Positions 1 to 7,456 of a stretch of 64,000 nt of DNA are shown here, one piece after another. The stretch is taken from NCBI GenBank assembly GCA_010365215.1, contig JAAFGT010000025.1, positions 1-64,000 on the forward strand, written 5' to 3'. This stretch comes from Acidipila sp. Lineage in GTDB: Bacteria > Acidobacteriota > Terriglobia > Acidiferrales > UBA7541. Each line of letters opens with the position of its first letter. Positions within the stretch are counted from its first letter, which is position 1. A model generated the notes under the pieces. That model saw only the letters and a list, made by a program, of their open reading frames with translations. It searched no databases and had not been told where the DNA came from. A program made the translations under genes and the position numbers.

Positions 1-374
1 GGCTGCTGCGGCTGATGGAACATCGGCGCTTGCGGGACGACCTGAGAAGGGACATGCATCGGTTGCTGCGGCGGAGGCGGCGGTTGCACCGGCGCGCCGG
101 AGACGACGGTCTGGCCGGGTCCGAGCAACTGCCCGCCGAACTGCGCGAAGTACGGGGAGTCGTCACCGATCCCGGTGAAGATGCCCAAATCTTTGTACAG
201 GCCCACGTGGCCGTGATAGCACACGGTCCACGCGAGCTTCTGCAAAAGCGCTTGGCCCTGTTCCGTGTTGACCGGCAGACCGGCCTGCTCGGCGGCGGCG
301 ATCACCGCCGGGAGCGCTTTGTTGAACGCCAGCTTTGCCGCTTCCTGCGGGTCGAATCTGCAAATGCGTGCCAT
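1..374 (-). CDS. Hypothetical protein, 3' end outside window
   Basis: The frame is open from an ATG at 374 to base 1, so about 124 N-terminal residues are visible and the C-terminus lies beyond the left edge. A GAAAGGAC ribosome site sits about 8 bases upstream. The first 60 residues are Ala-rich and probably helical, the middle holds Gly/Tyr-rich stretches such as YHGHVGLYKDLG, and residues from about 95 on are Pro/Gln rich (PPPPPQQP), like a disordered tail. It is the last visible gene of the leftward series. I do not recognise it. Confidence 0.7.
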   Translation of the reverse strand, partial: MARICRFDPQEAAKLAFNKALPAVIAAAEQAGLPVNTEQGQALLQKLAWTVCYHGHVGLYKDLGIFTGIGDDSPYFAQFGGQLLGPGQTVVSGAPVQPPPPPQQPMHVPSQVVPQAPMFHQPQQ

Positions 375-397
375 CGTGTTCGTGTCCTTTCGGTTCC

Positions 398-571
398 CTA
401 GATTGCGCAGGTTGGTAACAGCAGCAGCGCCCGGCGCTGTTGCTTTGCGTGAATATTTTCCCGGACCTGCCTCTCGTGATTATCGCGGTTCTTGTAGTCG
501 ATCCAATTCCGGCGGTTCGCGGCGATCTGCGCGGGCGTCAGCACCGCGTGCGACAAACTCATCACGCCCAT
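398..571 (-). CDS. Small hypothetical protein (57 aa)
   Basis: Starts at the ATG at 571, two bases after the stop of the upstream gene, whose last codons (GGAGGC) serve as ribosome site; the coupling supports this start over a longer frame. A second in-frame Met is four residues in. The product is polar and charged with the segment NRRNWIDYKNRDNHERQVRE, suggesting a helical nucleic-acid or protein binding peptide. Function unknown. Confidence 0.6.
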   Translation of the reverse strand: MGVMSLSHAVLTPAQIAANRRNWIDYKNRDNHERQVRENIHAKQQRRALLLLPTCAI

Positions 572-573
572 GA

Positions 574-1020
574 TCAGCCTCCGCCGCGCAAACGGACGTT
601 GACGTTTTCGGTTTTGGCTTTCAGGAATTCGGTGGCCGGGCCGGTCGCTTCGGCCAGAAAAATGTTTTGACCGTTGAGGTGTTCGAAAAATCCGATCACG
701 TGGCTTTCCATGAACAGCCACTTCGCGCCGAATTTTATCTTGGCTTTTTCACGGACGACTCCGCACGCGGCGGGGGAGTGCAGCAGCTTCAGTGTTCCGC
801 CGCCGAGGCTGAGTTCGATGCTTTTGAGCTGGTGCATGAGCGGGGCAACGGCGTTGGCTGTATCGCTGTCGGTTGCGGCTACAAAGTACAACGACGCGGC
901 CCGCAACTCATCCACAAAACTGAACAGCGAATCTTTTATCATAAGCCACGGAAGCGGCAACGCCTTTGCATTTTCCGTCAGCGCGGTCTGCGTGTTTTCA
1001 CGGTTTAGGATCGCCAGCAT
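574..1020 (-). CDS. Hypothetical protein (148 aa)
   Basis: A soluble mixed alpha/beta protein ending in a basic RLRGGG tail. Its start overlaps the end of the 998-1786 gene by 23 bases, as expected for co-translated viral genes. It contains a Gly-rich turn (LSLGGGTLKLLH) and no cysteine motif or membrane helix. I do not recognise the family. Confidence 0.7.
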   Translation of the reverse strand: MLAILNRENTQTALTENAKALPLPWLMIKDSLFSFVDELRAASLYFVAATDSDTANAVAPLMHQLKSIELSLGGGTLKLLHSPAACGVVREKAKIKFGAKWLFMESHVIGFFEHLNGQNIFLAEATGPATEFLKAKTENVNVRLRGGG

Positions 1021-1786
1021 TGTCGCTCCTTTCTGGAGTCTCGCCCCGGACCATCTTGATTATTTTCTCGCGGTTCAGTGCCGCTTTTTGCAGGTCTTCT
1101 TGTGGCACTCCAGCAGTCGCTGGTATGCCTTCTTCCACGGCAAGAATGCCTTCTCCGCCTGCCGCCGGGTTAACGTCGTCTTCAGCGTCTTCCGCGTCTT
1201 CGTCGCTTTCATCGATTTCAATTCCATTGCGGTAGGGGATGTACGCGCCTTTGTTCCAGAACTTCTGGCTGACGCCCAACGCTTCCACGATCTGGTTCGT
1301 GAGCCGGATGCGCCGGTCGATGCGCGGCAGAAAACGCTGCGACATCGCGGTCAGGTCGAACATGGTTTCGGCGACGCTGACGCGGGCGTACTCGCCCTCT
1401 TCGACTTTTTCCTGCACCGACAGCATGTCGGCCAGCAGCGCGAAACCGTTCTGCAGCACGAGCAGGCCTTTGAGGCTTGCCATGTTGAACATGGCCTGAT
1501 GGTTGTCTTCCGTTTCGGCAAGCTGGGACTGCAGCGCACGGGCGTCGTCGGCCACCAGTTCGCGGATCAGTTTCCGCAGCTTCATCGCCTTGGCTTGTTC
1601 GGCGATCATCGCCGTGATGATGTCGTGGAGTTCGTTGCCGCTGTGCTGATAGTCCTGCCGTTTGTCGTCGAGCGACTTCTCGTCGGTCTTGGTCTGCTTG
1701 CGCGCTTTTTTCTGCTGCGCCGGGTCGTACCGGTCGTAGAGCTTGCCGCGCAACACGAGAGCTGCCCCTGCCGTTTCTTTTGCCAC
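998..1786 (-). CDS. Hypothetical helical protein (262 aa)
   Basis: The N-terminal 50 residues are strongly charged (KKARKQTKTDEKSLDDKRQD), followed by a long predicted helical bundle (about residues 55-170) and an acidic linker (DESDEDAEDAEDD, about 190-205). The acidic patch suggests interaction with a basic partner or DNA mimicry, but this is inference. It is first in a run of four overlapping or adjacent genes reading to base 1. No family recognised. Confidence 0.7.
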   Translation of the reverse strand: MAKETAGAALVLRGKLYDRYDPAQQKKARKQTKTDEKSLDDKRQDYQHSGNELHDIITAMIAEQAKAMKLRKLIRELVADDARALQSQLAETEDNHQAMFNMASLKGLLVLQNGFALLADMLSVQEKVEEGEYARVSVAETMFDLTAMSQRFLPRIDRRIRLTNQIVEALGVSQKFWNKGAYIPYRNGIEIDESDEDAEDAEDDVNPAAGGEGILAVEEGIPATAGVPQEDLQKAALNREKIIKMVRGETPERSDNAGDPKP

Positions 1787-1796
1787 TGGTTACCTC

Positions 1797-1961
1797 TTAA
1801 GAATGCTTTTCAACGTACTCGATCACGGCGGCGGTCATCAAATTATGCATCGAACGGCTCTCGCGCCGCGCCAGTTCCCGGATGCGTTTGTCGATTGCAG
1901 CCGGGAGCCGGAGGTGCCGGGTTGGCGGGAGAGTGCTGAGTTTTTTGGATGGTTTTTTCAT
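1797..1961 (-). CDS. Ribbon-helix-helix type DNA-binding protein (54 aa)
   Basis: The 54 residues fit a CopG/Arc-type ribbon-helix-helix repressor: a basic N-terminus, a strand around HLRLPAAIDKRI, helix A with RELARRESRS and helix B with NLMTAAVIEYVE. Such proteins bind DNA as dimers through the paired strands. The ATG at 1961 is preferred because a promoter with -35 and -10 boxes lies immediately upstream, leaving a leader of only a few bases without a ribosome site. The gene is probably autoregulated through repeats in that promoter. The family call rests on pattern only. Confidence 0.7.
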   Translation of the reverse strand: MKKPSKKLSTLPPTRHLRLPAAIDKRIRELARRESRSMHNLMTAAVIEYVEKHS

Positions 1962-1974
1962 CGCGGGGCGCGAC

Positions 1975-2002
1975 TGTATACGAATGTGTACAAGTGTGTC
2001 AA
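1975..2002 (-). promoter_or_regulatory. Sigma-70-like promoter with candidate operator
   Basis: On the minus strand TTGACA (2002-1997) is followed after 16 bases by TATACA (1980-1975). The spacer carries near-repeats of TGTACAC/TGTATAC, typical of a small repressor operator. The expected start point near 1968 is about 7 bases before the ATG at 1961, so the transcript would be almost leaderless. Confidence 0.65.
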
Positions 2003-2010
2003 CAAAAAAT

Positions 2011-2232
2011 CTACAGTTCCCGTCCGCTGTCACGGTCCATGATACTTTCACCCCATTGCGAGGTGCAGATCACGCCGTTGCGGGGCACCAGCATGCGCGC
2101 GTCAAAATTGCGCTTCTTGATTGCTTCTCTGCGTACCGTGATCAATCGGCATGGCCTAAAACTCGCACGCCACTCGGCCATGGCCTTCTCTTCGCGTTCA
2201 CGGAGTTCCTGTTCGGTTGGTGGGTAGCTCAT
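2011..2232 (-). CDS. Hypothetical protein (73 aa)
   Basis: A charged N-terminal helix (ELREREEKAMAEW) is followed by a basic region and a short C-terminal domain. The ATG overlaps the stop of the upstream gene as ATGA, indicating coupled translation. Its 3' end lies just upstream of the promoter of the ribbon-helix-helix gene, so it may close its own transcription unit. Function unknown. Confidence 0.7.
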   Translation of the reverse strand: MSYPPTEQELREREEKAMAEWRASFRPCRLITVRREAIKKRNFDARMLVPRNGVICTSQWGESIMDRDSGREL

Positions 2233-2765
2233 CGCGCCTCCGTTTTTGCCGCCAGAGTTTCCATGACGGTGCCGTAGCGGTGAATCTGCGCGAAGACGGC
2301 GTCCTGTTCGAACTCGACGGCGAGTTGCTGGATCAGCGCAGAAATGTGGTCGATGAATGTTCCGGACACTTGCCCGTTTGCGTCCACTTCGGCGCTTTCG
2401 CCGGAGAGGCTTTCGATCTGGATCGCCACGGACCGTTCACGGACTTCGCCGCGCACTTTTCCCCAGTAACCGAACTGCGGTTTGACGGAAGCGCCGTGCT
2501 CGATGTCGGAACCGCCCCACCGTTCAAGCTGCTCGGTGCGGATGCGGAGCACGGCGTCACGGACCTGTTCGGCGGTGAAGACTTCATCGTCGCCGATATT
2601 CAGTCCGACGAAGATTTGCGCGCCCCAAGATTTTCCCCAGCGTTCGACGGGCATTGCTTTTCGTGGCGTGCCGCGCGGAATCGGGGGATTGTTTCCCAGC
2701 GGCGTGAACGTGACGTTTCCGTGCGGGGTGCGAAGCGTGAACGCCTGATGAATGTTCTGTGCCAC
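2229..2765 (-). CDS. Hypothetical protein (178 aa)
   Basis: Soluble, mainly beta-rich protein with no cysteines, signal or membrane segment. The segment WGKSWGAQIFVGLNIGDDE and a later FIDHISALIQQLAVEFEQD helix are the most conserved-looking parts. It overlaps the downstream gene by four bases. I do not recognise it; its company suggests a small accessory function. Confidence 0.7.
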   Translation of the reverse strand: MAQNIHQAFTLRTPHGNVTFTPLGNNPPIPRGTPRKAMPVERWGKSWGAQIFVGLNIGDDEVFTAEQVRDAVLRIRTEQLERWGGSDIEHGASVKPQFGYWGKVRGEVRERSVAIQIESLSGESAEVDANGQVSGTFIDHISALIQQLAVEFEQDAVFAQIHRYGTVMETLAAKTEAR

Positions 2766-2803
2766 GGGGGTGCCTCCAAAGGGTGATGCAGCTTAGCGCC
2801 GGT

Positions 2804-3166
2804 TCACTGCCGTTTCAACTCTTCGTCGATCAATTTCAGCAGCGCCGGGATAAAGGGTGCTGCGGCGATGCGAACGCGCCGAGGCGCGTTTTCAAGCATG
2901 GCGATCTCGGCATCACTGGATACCTCGTGCATGACCAAACCCCATCCACCACTTTCGTGCTTGGCGTAACCCAGCTTGTACTCGTACTCACCTTCGTCGA
3001 GTATCAGCGGCTCTTCCAGCCACACTTCTACTCCGACGTAAGCTTTGCGGAGTTCTTGGCTCACGCGGCGAATTTCCGCCGTCGCTTCTGCGGCCTGCTT
3101 GTTGATCCCGGCTGCGGTTTCTTTGATGCTTTTCAGCGGGTCGGTGTTCGGGGGAGTGGCGCTCAT
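2804..3166 (-). CDS. Hypothetical protein (120 aa)
   Basis: Residues 10-45 form an amphipathic helix of coiled-coil type (KETAAGINKQAAEATAEIRR), followed by a small beta domain with GEYEYKLGYAKHESGGWG and a C-terminal helix. Its start overlaps the stop of the short membrane protein upstream (ATGA). No family recognised. Confidence 0.7.
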   Translation of the reverse strand: MSATPPNTDPLKSIKETAAGINKQAAEATAEIRRVSQELRKAYVGVEVWLEEPLILDEGEYEYKLGYAKHESGGWGLVMHEVSSDAEIAMLENAPRRVRIAAAPFIPALLKLIDEELKRQ

Positions 3167-3366
3167 GGTGTTTCCTTTCGCTTGCGGAGAGTTTCGATGG
3201 CTTGCATGGAACAGGCTACGGCAACTTGCGCAAAATTAAACGCTGTGATGTACGGTGCAGCGGCGTTGACGTGACCATGGTGAGGTACGAACAACTCCAG
3301 CACCACGCCGGTGCTTCCCATGCTAAACATGAATATTTTAATGTACGACCAGAGTTTTTTACGCAT
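3163..3366 (-). CDS. Small membrane protein (67 aa)
   Basis: The ATG at 3366 has AAAGGAC at good spacing; a GTG two codons earlier (3372) is an alternative that overlaps the stop of the preceding gene. A basic N-terminus (MRKKLW) precedes a hydrophobic segment (IKIFMFSMGSTGVVLELFV) and a second weaker one, so it is probably inserted in the inner membrane. Small size and position do not identify it; a holin is possible but unsupported. Confidence 0.55.
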   Translation of the reverse strand: MRKKLWSYIKIFMFSMGSTGVVLELFVPHHGHVNAAAPYITAFNFAQVAVACSMQAIETLRKRKETP

Positions 3367-3368
3367 GG

Positions 3369-3830
3369 TCACTCGTCCTTTTCAGGAACGACGATCTCGA
3401 TCACGGCTTCCTGCGTCTCGTAATCAAAACGGTACGTCGCTTCGGCGTTGTACTTCTCTTTTGCTTTCGCGCATTCCTTGCGGATGCGCCGCGTCCCGCC
3501 GTCGGTGACTTTGAGGGACATGCCCTGTGAGCCCATGCGGACACCGACGCGGAAGCGTTTCACTTCTTTGAGTGCCGCCGTGAATTTGAAGCGTTTGATG
3601 TCCGTGACGGTTTCGCTGTACTCGTGCGACCAGCGCGGCTTCGCGTCGCGACCCGGCTTGCCGTCCTGCGTCGTCGCCGGAGTAAAAATATTACCAGCGT
3701 CGGGGTCGCTGAAATTGATGTTCTTCCAGACGATCACGCCGCCGCGCGTCGCGATCCAGTGTTCGAACTGCGCTTTGACGCCGGGGGACAGCACTTCGAT
3801 GCGGGGTGGGTTGGTTGTTTCCGTGCTCAT
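3369..3830 (-). CDS. Hypothetical protein (153 aa)
   Basis: Soluble protein with Trp-containing N-terminal domain (HWIATRGGVIVWKN), a basic centre (RRIRKECAKAKEKYNAEATY) and an acidic end. Its start overlaps the stop of the lipoprotein gene (ATGA). Not recognised. Confidence 0.7.
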   Translation of the reverse strand: MSTETTNPPRIEVLSPGVKAQFEHWIATRGGVIVWKNINFSDPDAGNIFTPATTQDGKPGRDAKPRWSHEYSETVTDIKRFKFTAALKEVKRFRVGVRMGSQGMSLKVTDGGTRRIRKECAKAKEKYNAEATYRFDYETQEAVIEIVVPEKDE

Positions 3831-4339
3831 GGCTTGGTTTCCTTTTTGATCGTGTTTACCAGCGTGTTCAAAGAGTCCGTGCCCAGTATTTTTATTTCAG
3901 CCTGCATAACGACAGTGCCGTATTCCGCTAATCCATCCGACGCTTCGTTACCCGACACCACAAACGCCGTAAATTTTGAAAAGCTGATTTCTTCGAGGCG
4001 TTTTTTACTCCAGCCCCGCGCCGCCGCCGCTGCGCCACACTTGTCAAAGAACAACGCAGGGACCAGTGTAAGAAACAGCACGTGCTTAAGTATGACTTTC
4101 GAGTCCGGTTTTTCTTTGGACAGCTCGTCGGTGACTTCTTTTTTCCACGCCAAAATGTTCGCGACGGAGACATCCTGCAGCATGTCTTCCGCCACCTTTC
4201 GTTCATCCGACGTGGCCTTGATCGGATCGTCTTCATCGGCAGGCTCAACCGGAATATTCGGAATGCTGATCGATTTGGGAAAATTGGGACCGCATCCGGT
4301 CAGCGCGGCGAGCACGAGGATTGCAAAAAGCTTTTTCAT
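3827..4339 (-). CDS. Predicted lipoprotein (170 aa)
   Basis: The N-terminus MKKLFAILVLAALTGC is a clear lipoprotein signal with lipobox LTGC; Cys16 would be lipidated after cleavage. The mature part is a soluble acidic-to-neutral domain with a central hydrophobic segment (LKHVLFLTLVPALFF, about residues 84-98) that could be a second membrane contact. Viral lipoproteins often act in superinfection exclusion or lysis, but nothing in the sequence decides this. Confidence 0.75.
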   Translation of the reverse strand: MKKLFAILVLAALTGCGPNFPKSISIPNIPVEPADEDDPIKATSDERKVAEDMLQDVSVANILAWKKEVTDELSKEKPDSKVILKHVLFLTLVPALFFDKCGAAAAARGWSKKRLEEISFSKFTAFVVSGNEASDGLAEYGTVVMQAEIKILGTDSLNTLVNTIKKETKP

Positions 4340-4346
4340 GGGTCGA

Positions 4347-5261
4347 TCACTCCTTGAGTTTTTTGACGAGCTTCTTTGTCGCCTTGCGCAGTTCGTCTTT
4401 CCCGAGTTCTTCTTTCGCTTTCACGGCTTCGTACATGTCCAAGTCCACCAGCTCTTCGACGGCTTCGATGATCAGTTGGTTCAACACGTTCGGCGGCAAC
4501 GCGTCGACTTCCCAGCTTGAAGAGCCGTGCTCCGCCACGTAGGCGGCGGCGCGCGTGTCGGTCATCTTCGCGGGGTTCGGCGGCGGATTGTATTGTTCGA
4601 CCTGCTCCGGCGTCAGCGCGATCTTCCGCACGTCGATGTCGTAGTTGACAACGCCGTCGTCGGAATTGACGCCGAACAATTTGAGGCGCGCTTCGATGTC
4701 GCGGACCATGTCTTCGCCGGACGGATCGAGATCACCGAGATAAAGCAGGATCGGCTTTTTTCCGCCTTCGCAGTTTTCGATGAAACGGTTGGCGCTTTCG
4801 TGCATGGCCGACTGCGAACTGTAACCTTTGTTGACCATCATCGTCACGTGGTACCGCGACGCGAGCGGGCGGAGCACGCCGGACAGCGCGTCCTTCTCGA
4901 CCCACAGTTCGACGTAGTTTTCCTGATCGGCCCAGCGCGGCAGACGGTAACTGTGACACGCGGCGTCAACCAATTGTTCCAGCCCGGTGAATTCAGAGCA
5001 GAGAATGGGCTGACGGCCACGGTCTTCGATGGCCGACCAATCAAGAATGCCCGCGAGGCGACCGTCGCTCACGAGCGATCCGAGATTTTTGTAACTGCGC
5101 GGGATGTTGGGGATGATGTCGCGCGACACGAGCTGGTAGTAAAGCTGCCGCAGCGTCATCAGCAAACCCTGCGCTTGGAACTCCGCGATGATGCTGGAGC
5201 ATTGCACCAGCAGTGCGTGCGACGCGGGTTTGAAGTTGATTTCTTTGAACGCTTTTTTCAC
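4347..5261 (-). CDS. Spo11/Topo VI-A-like protein ('mini-A' type) with TOPRIM domain
   Basis: Residues 33-50 carry LMTLRQLYYQLVSRDII, which matches the catalytic-tyrosine motif of type IIB topoisomerase A subunits and Spo11 (Tyr41/Tyr42). A winged-helix-like region follows (SYKNLGSLVSDGRLAGILDW, ending in EDRGR near residue 83). A TOPRIM domain has Glu122 (WVEKDAL) and Asp177/Asp179 (LGDLDPSG), the metal-binding residues. At 304 residues it fits the stand-alone A-like proteins described from mobile elements as mini-A. No B subunit (GHKL ATPase) is visible nearby, so it may nick or break DNA alone or with a host partner. Strand cleavage is inferred from the motifs. Confidence 0.8.
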   Translation of the reverse strand: MKKAFKEINFKPASHALLVQCSSIIAEFQAQGLLMTLRQLYYQLVSRDIIPNIPRSYKNLGSLVSDGRLAGILDWSAIEDRGRQPILCSEFTGLEQLVDAACHSYRLPRWADQENYVELWVEKDALSGVLRPLASRYHVTMMVNKGYSSQSAMHESANRFIENCEGGKKPILLYLGDLDPSGEDMVRDIEARLKLFGVNSDDGVVNYDIDVRKIALTPEQVEQYNPPPNPAKMTDTRAAAYVAEHGSSSWEVDALPPNVLNQLIIEAVEELVDLDMYEAVKAKEELGKDELRKATKKLVKKLKE

Positions 5262-5278
5262 GGGGGGCGATCTCCTGC

Positions 5279-5524
5279 TCAGGATTTTTTGACTTCGTTG
5301 TAACCGTTCACGCTGTATCCGATCAGTTGCATGAATTCGTTGTAGTCCTCAATGGAGAACAGGCCCATGCCAAACATGTCGCCCAGAATGTTCAGGTCGA
5401 ATTTCGAACCTTGCTTCGCCATCGCGAGGCAGTGCACGACGACCTTGTTCGCCTTGTAACGGCGCACGCCGCTGACGCTGACCACCGGGCGGTCCGTGAT
5501 TGCTCTCACTGTTTTCGTGCTCAT
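5279..5524 (-). CDS. Hypothetical protein (81 aa)
   Basis: Small soluble protein with a basic N-terminal strand region (RPVVSVSGVRRYKANKVVVH) and a Phe/Met-rich C-terminal half (GDMFGMGLFSIEDYNEFMQL). It overlaps the stop of the upstream gene by four bases and sits 17 bases before the mini-A gene in the direction of transcription. Not recognised. Confidence 0.7.
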   Translation of the reverse strand: MSTKTVRAITDRPVVSVSGVRRYKANKVVVHCLAMAKQGSKFDLNILGDMFGMGLFSIEDYNEFMQLIGYSVNGYNEVKKS

Positions 5525-5787
5525 GTCGGCGGTCCTTTCAGAAAAGGTATGAAGTCTGCCTTACCGGGAAGTGCGGGCATCGCAATGTATACGGCTTCAA
5601 GCGACGTGAACGTGGCAAGCGCCCGTTCGTCGGGGTCTTGGCGCTTGCCGCGCACTTCGATGCGACCGTCGGCGAGTTCGACCAAGACCAGTTTGTGCCC
5701 GCAGGGTCCGTCGTCGGACGGCACGATCCGGTAGACCCACAGCCCGTCCGCGTCGCGGAAGTACGGAAGATAATTTTCTTCATCCAT
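5521..5787 (-). CDS. Hypothetical protein (88 aa)
   Basis: The ATG at 5787 follows AGGAG at 8 bases. A longer frame upstream would translate through an intrinsic terminator hairpin (5807-5835) and is rejected. The product is acidic at its start (MDEENYLPYFRDADG), beta-rich in the middle, and ends in a Phe/Pro segment. The U-tract of the terminator runs straight into the ribosome site, so expression probably depends on readthrough. Function unknown. Confidence 0.7.
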   Translation of the reverse strand: MDEENYLPYFRDADGLWVYRIVPSDDGPCGHKLVLVELADGRIEVRGKRQDPDERALATFTSLEAVYIAMPALPGKADFIPFLKGPPT

Positions 5788-5806
5788 CCGGGTGCTCCTA
5801 AAAAGA

Positions 5807-5835
5807 AAGGCCGCGCTGGTTCGCAGCGCGGCCTT
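5807..5835 (-). terminator. Intrinsic terminator after the metacaspase gene
   Basis: A perfect 12-bp G+C-rich stem (5807-5818 with 5824-5835, loop GTTCG) is followed on the minus strand by TTTCTTTTT. It lies between the stop of the 5859-7136 gene and the start at 5787. Confidence 0.9.
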
Positions 5836-5858
5836 GATCCACTGAAGTATGCGCGTGC

Positions 5859-7136
5859 TCATGGAAACAGCACTGGCTTGGCGGCGCGGGCACCTTCGGC
5901 CTGCGGCGTCTGGCCGTAGGGCTTGGCGTCTTTATCAATGAGCTTGACCAGTTGGTTCAGCGGCAGTTTGAAATTGTCGCCGCTCAGATAATTTACTTTG
6001 AACGCGTTGGTCAGCTCGCCACAGGGAACGCCCTGATCGTCTTCCGTGTCGGCGGACGTCTCGTTTGCTTTGCAGCCGGAAAGAAAACCAACGTTCAAGA
6101 GCCCGGCTTTAATCGAGCGCACCGGCAGCGTGCGTGCTTTGGCCTTGGCGATGCGCGGCGCGACGGACGGCGGCGGCGGAATCGTTTTGGCGGTGTGGCG
6201 GCGTGCGTGCGGTGCGAGCAGGTCACGGTCGAGATCGCCGGAGTGGCAACTGTCGGACATCCAGAAACCAATCGCACCCTTGGGCAGCGGGGAGAAAATT
6301 TCAACGAAGTCCTTGTCGATCAGTTCGTGCGCGCGATCCCATGCGAAGTCCGTGCAGCAGACCATCTGGTTCATGTGATCCGGTTCGCCACCGGCGTCCG
6401 GCGTGATCGCGTCTTCCGCGCCGTGACTCGACTGCGTGTACACCCATGCGTCGCTGTCTTTCGTTGCGGCTACCATGGCGATCAACGCTTTCTTCACGTT
6501 GGCGACCGTGGCCTGTTCGTCCAAAAGCAAAACGATGTTCTCGGCTTTAAATCCCCAGCAGTGAATGCAAATCCATTGCATCGTTTTCGCATCGTTCACG
6601 CAGCCGCTCAGCGGCGGTGCGCCGGGGTCGCTGAATTTATTGATGCCGACGATCACGGCCCGCTTTTCACCGGTGACGCCGATGTCAAAGATGTTGCCGG
6701 GTACTGCGGCTGGGATTGGGGCGGTAACCACCGGTGCCGGGATCGGATTAGCTTCGGCAGCGGGAGTCGTGGCCGGTGTCGGCGCGACGTCGACGACGAT
6801 GGGCACGGACAGGTCAATCGGATTGCCGTGGGCGTCGCTGGCCCAGTGCTGCTCGGGCAGCGGTTCGGGATGCGTGCCCGGCGGCGGTGCGTACTGTGTG
6901 ACCGGTTCGACGGGATGCATGCAGTGGCCGTTGGTGCAGCCCACCAGCGGGGTGACGCCGGTCGTGATCGTATTCGTGATCAGCGTCGGCGCGCCGGTCA
7001 GCGTGTGGACCCAGTGGCAATGTCCGTCGGAGCATTCCATGTGGCCGTCGCCGGAGTTGTCATTGTCGTGATTGCATCCGGCGAGCAGTGCCAGCACGGC
7101 GAAGGCTATGCCTGTGAGCAAACGTCGGTTGAACAT
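5859..7136 (-). CDS. Metacaspase-like (peptidase C14) lipoprotein (425 aa)
   Basis: The ATG at 7136 has GAAAGGA 8 bases upstream; the N-terminus has a hydrophobic stretch and lipobox LLAGC (Cys21). Residues 25-150 are Cys/His pairs (CSDGHCH, CTNGHCMH) and a Pro/Ala linker. From about 155 a caspase fold follows: RAVIVGINKF (strand 1), SGCVNDAKTM, catalytic His238 in TQSSHGAED and catalytic Cys297 in MSDSCHSGDL, the classic His-Cys dyad. Metacaspases cut after Arg/Lys, and the linker after the Cys site is Arg/Lys rich, a possible self-processing site. It would face the periplasm or outer membrane. A structured leader precedes it and a terminator follows. Role (lysis, host killing or virion processing) is unknown. 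Confidence 0.85.
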   Translation of the reverse strand: MFNRRLLTGIAFAVLALLAGCNHDNDNSGDGHMECSDGHCHWVHTLTGAPTLITNTITTGVTPLVGCTNGHCMHPVEPVTQYAPPPGTHPEPLPEQHWASDAHGNPIDLSVPIVVDVAPTPATTPAAEANPIPAPVVTAPIPAAVPGNIFDIGVTGEKRAVIVGINKFSDPGAPPLSGCVNDAKTMQWICIHCWGFKAENIVLLLDEQATVANVKKALIAMVAATKDSDAWVYTQSSHGAEDAITPDAGGEPDHMNQMVCCTDFAWDRAHELIDKDFVEIFSPLPKGAIGFWMSDSCHSGDLDRDLLAPHARRHTAKTIPPPPSVAPRIAKAKARTLPVRSIKAGLLNVGFLSGCKANETSADTEDDQGVPCGELTNAFKVNYLSGDNFKLPLNQLVKLIDKDAKPYGQTPQAEGARAAKPVLFP

Positions 7137-7456
7137 GAATTGTCCTTTCAAGTGAGAGTGTGCCGAAAATCGGCGGAGAAAAAACTATACCAGAAAAACA
7201 CCGGCCTGAAAAGCATTAAGCTTGACTCATCGTATCGGACTTCAATCCTTGTATTAGCGCGTAACGAGAGTCATTGGGGGACTCCTTTCTTAAGTGTGAG
7301 GGGCCAGCGTTCTTTTTACTGCGGGTACTTTCTGTGAACTCGCTTAAGGGGTTCACGTACCTGTCGCGTCGCTACATGATCCACACTCCTGTTCTTTCAG
7401 ACTGTTCTTTCAGAGTTGAGAGTACACAGCTTAGCGCGGGGGCGCTGACGTTGCTT
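7137..7456 (-). promoter_or_regulatory. Gene-free leader region of the metacaspase gene, with mini-ORFs
   Basis: About 320 bases without a normal gene. On the minus strand a strong AAAGGAG site precedes a six-codon frame (ATG at 7274, TAA at 7256-7254). Further upstream CAGGAG precedes an ATG directly followed by TAG (near 7378). An inverted repeat GTGAAC/GTTCAC (7334-7339, 7351-7356) and a direct repeat CTGTTCTTTCAGA (about 7388-7413) are present. This looks like a regulatory leader, but no promoter is convincing. Confidence 0.4.

Noticed and set aside
5952-7337. 461-codon open frame on the plus strand
   Set aside because: Antisense to the metacaspase gene, whose catalytic residues and signal peptide are clear.
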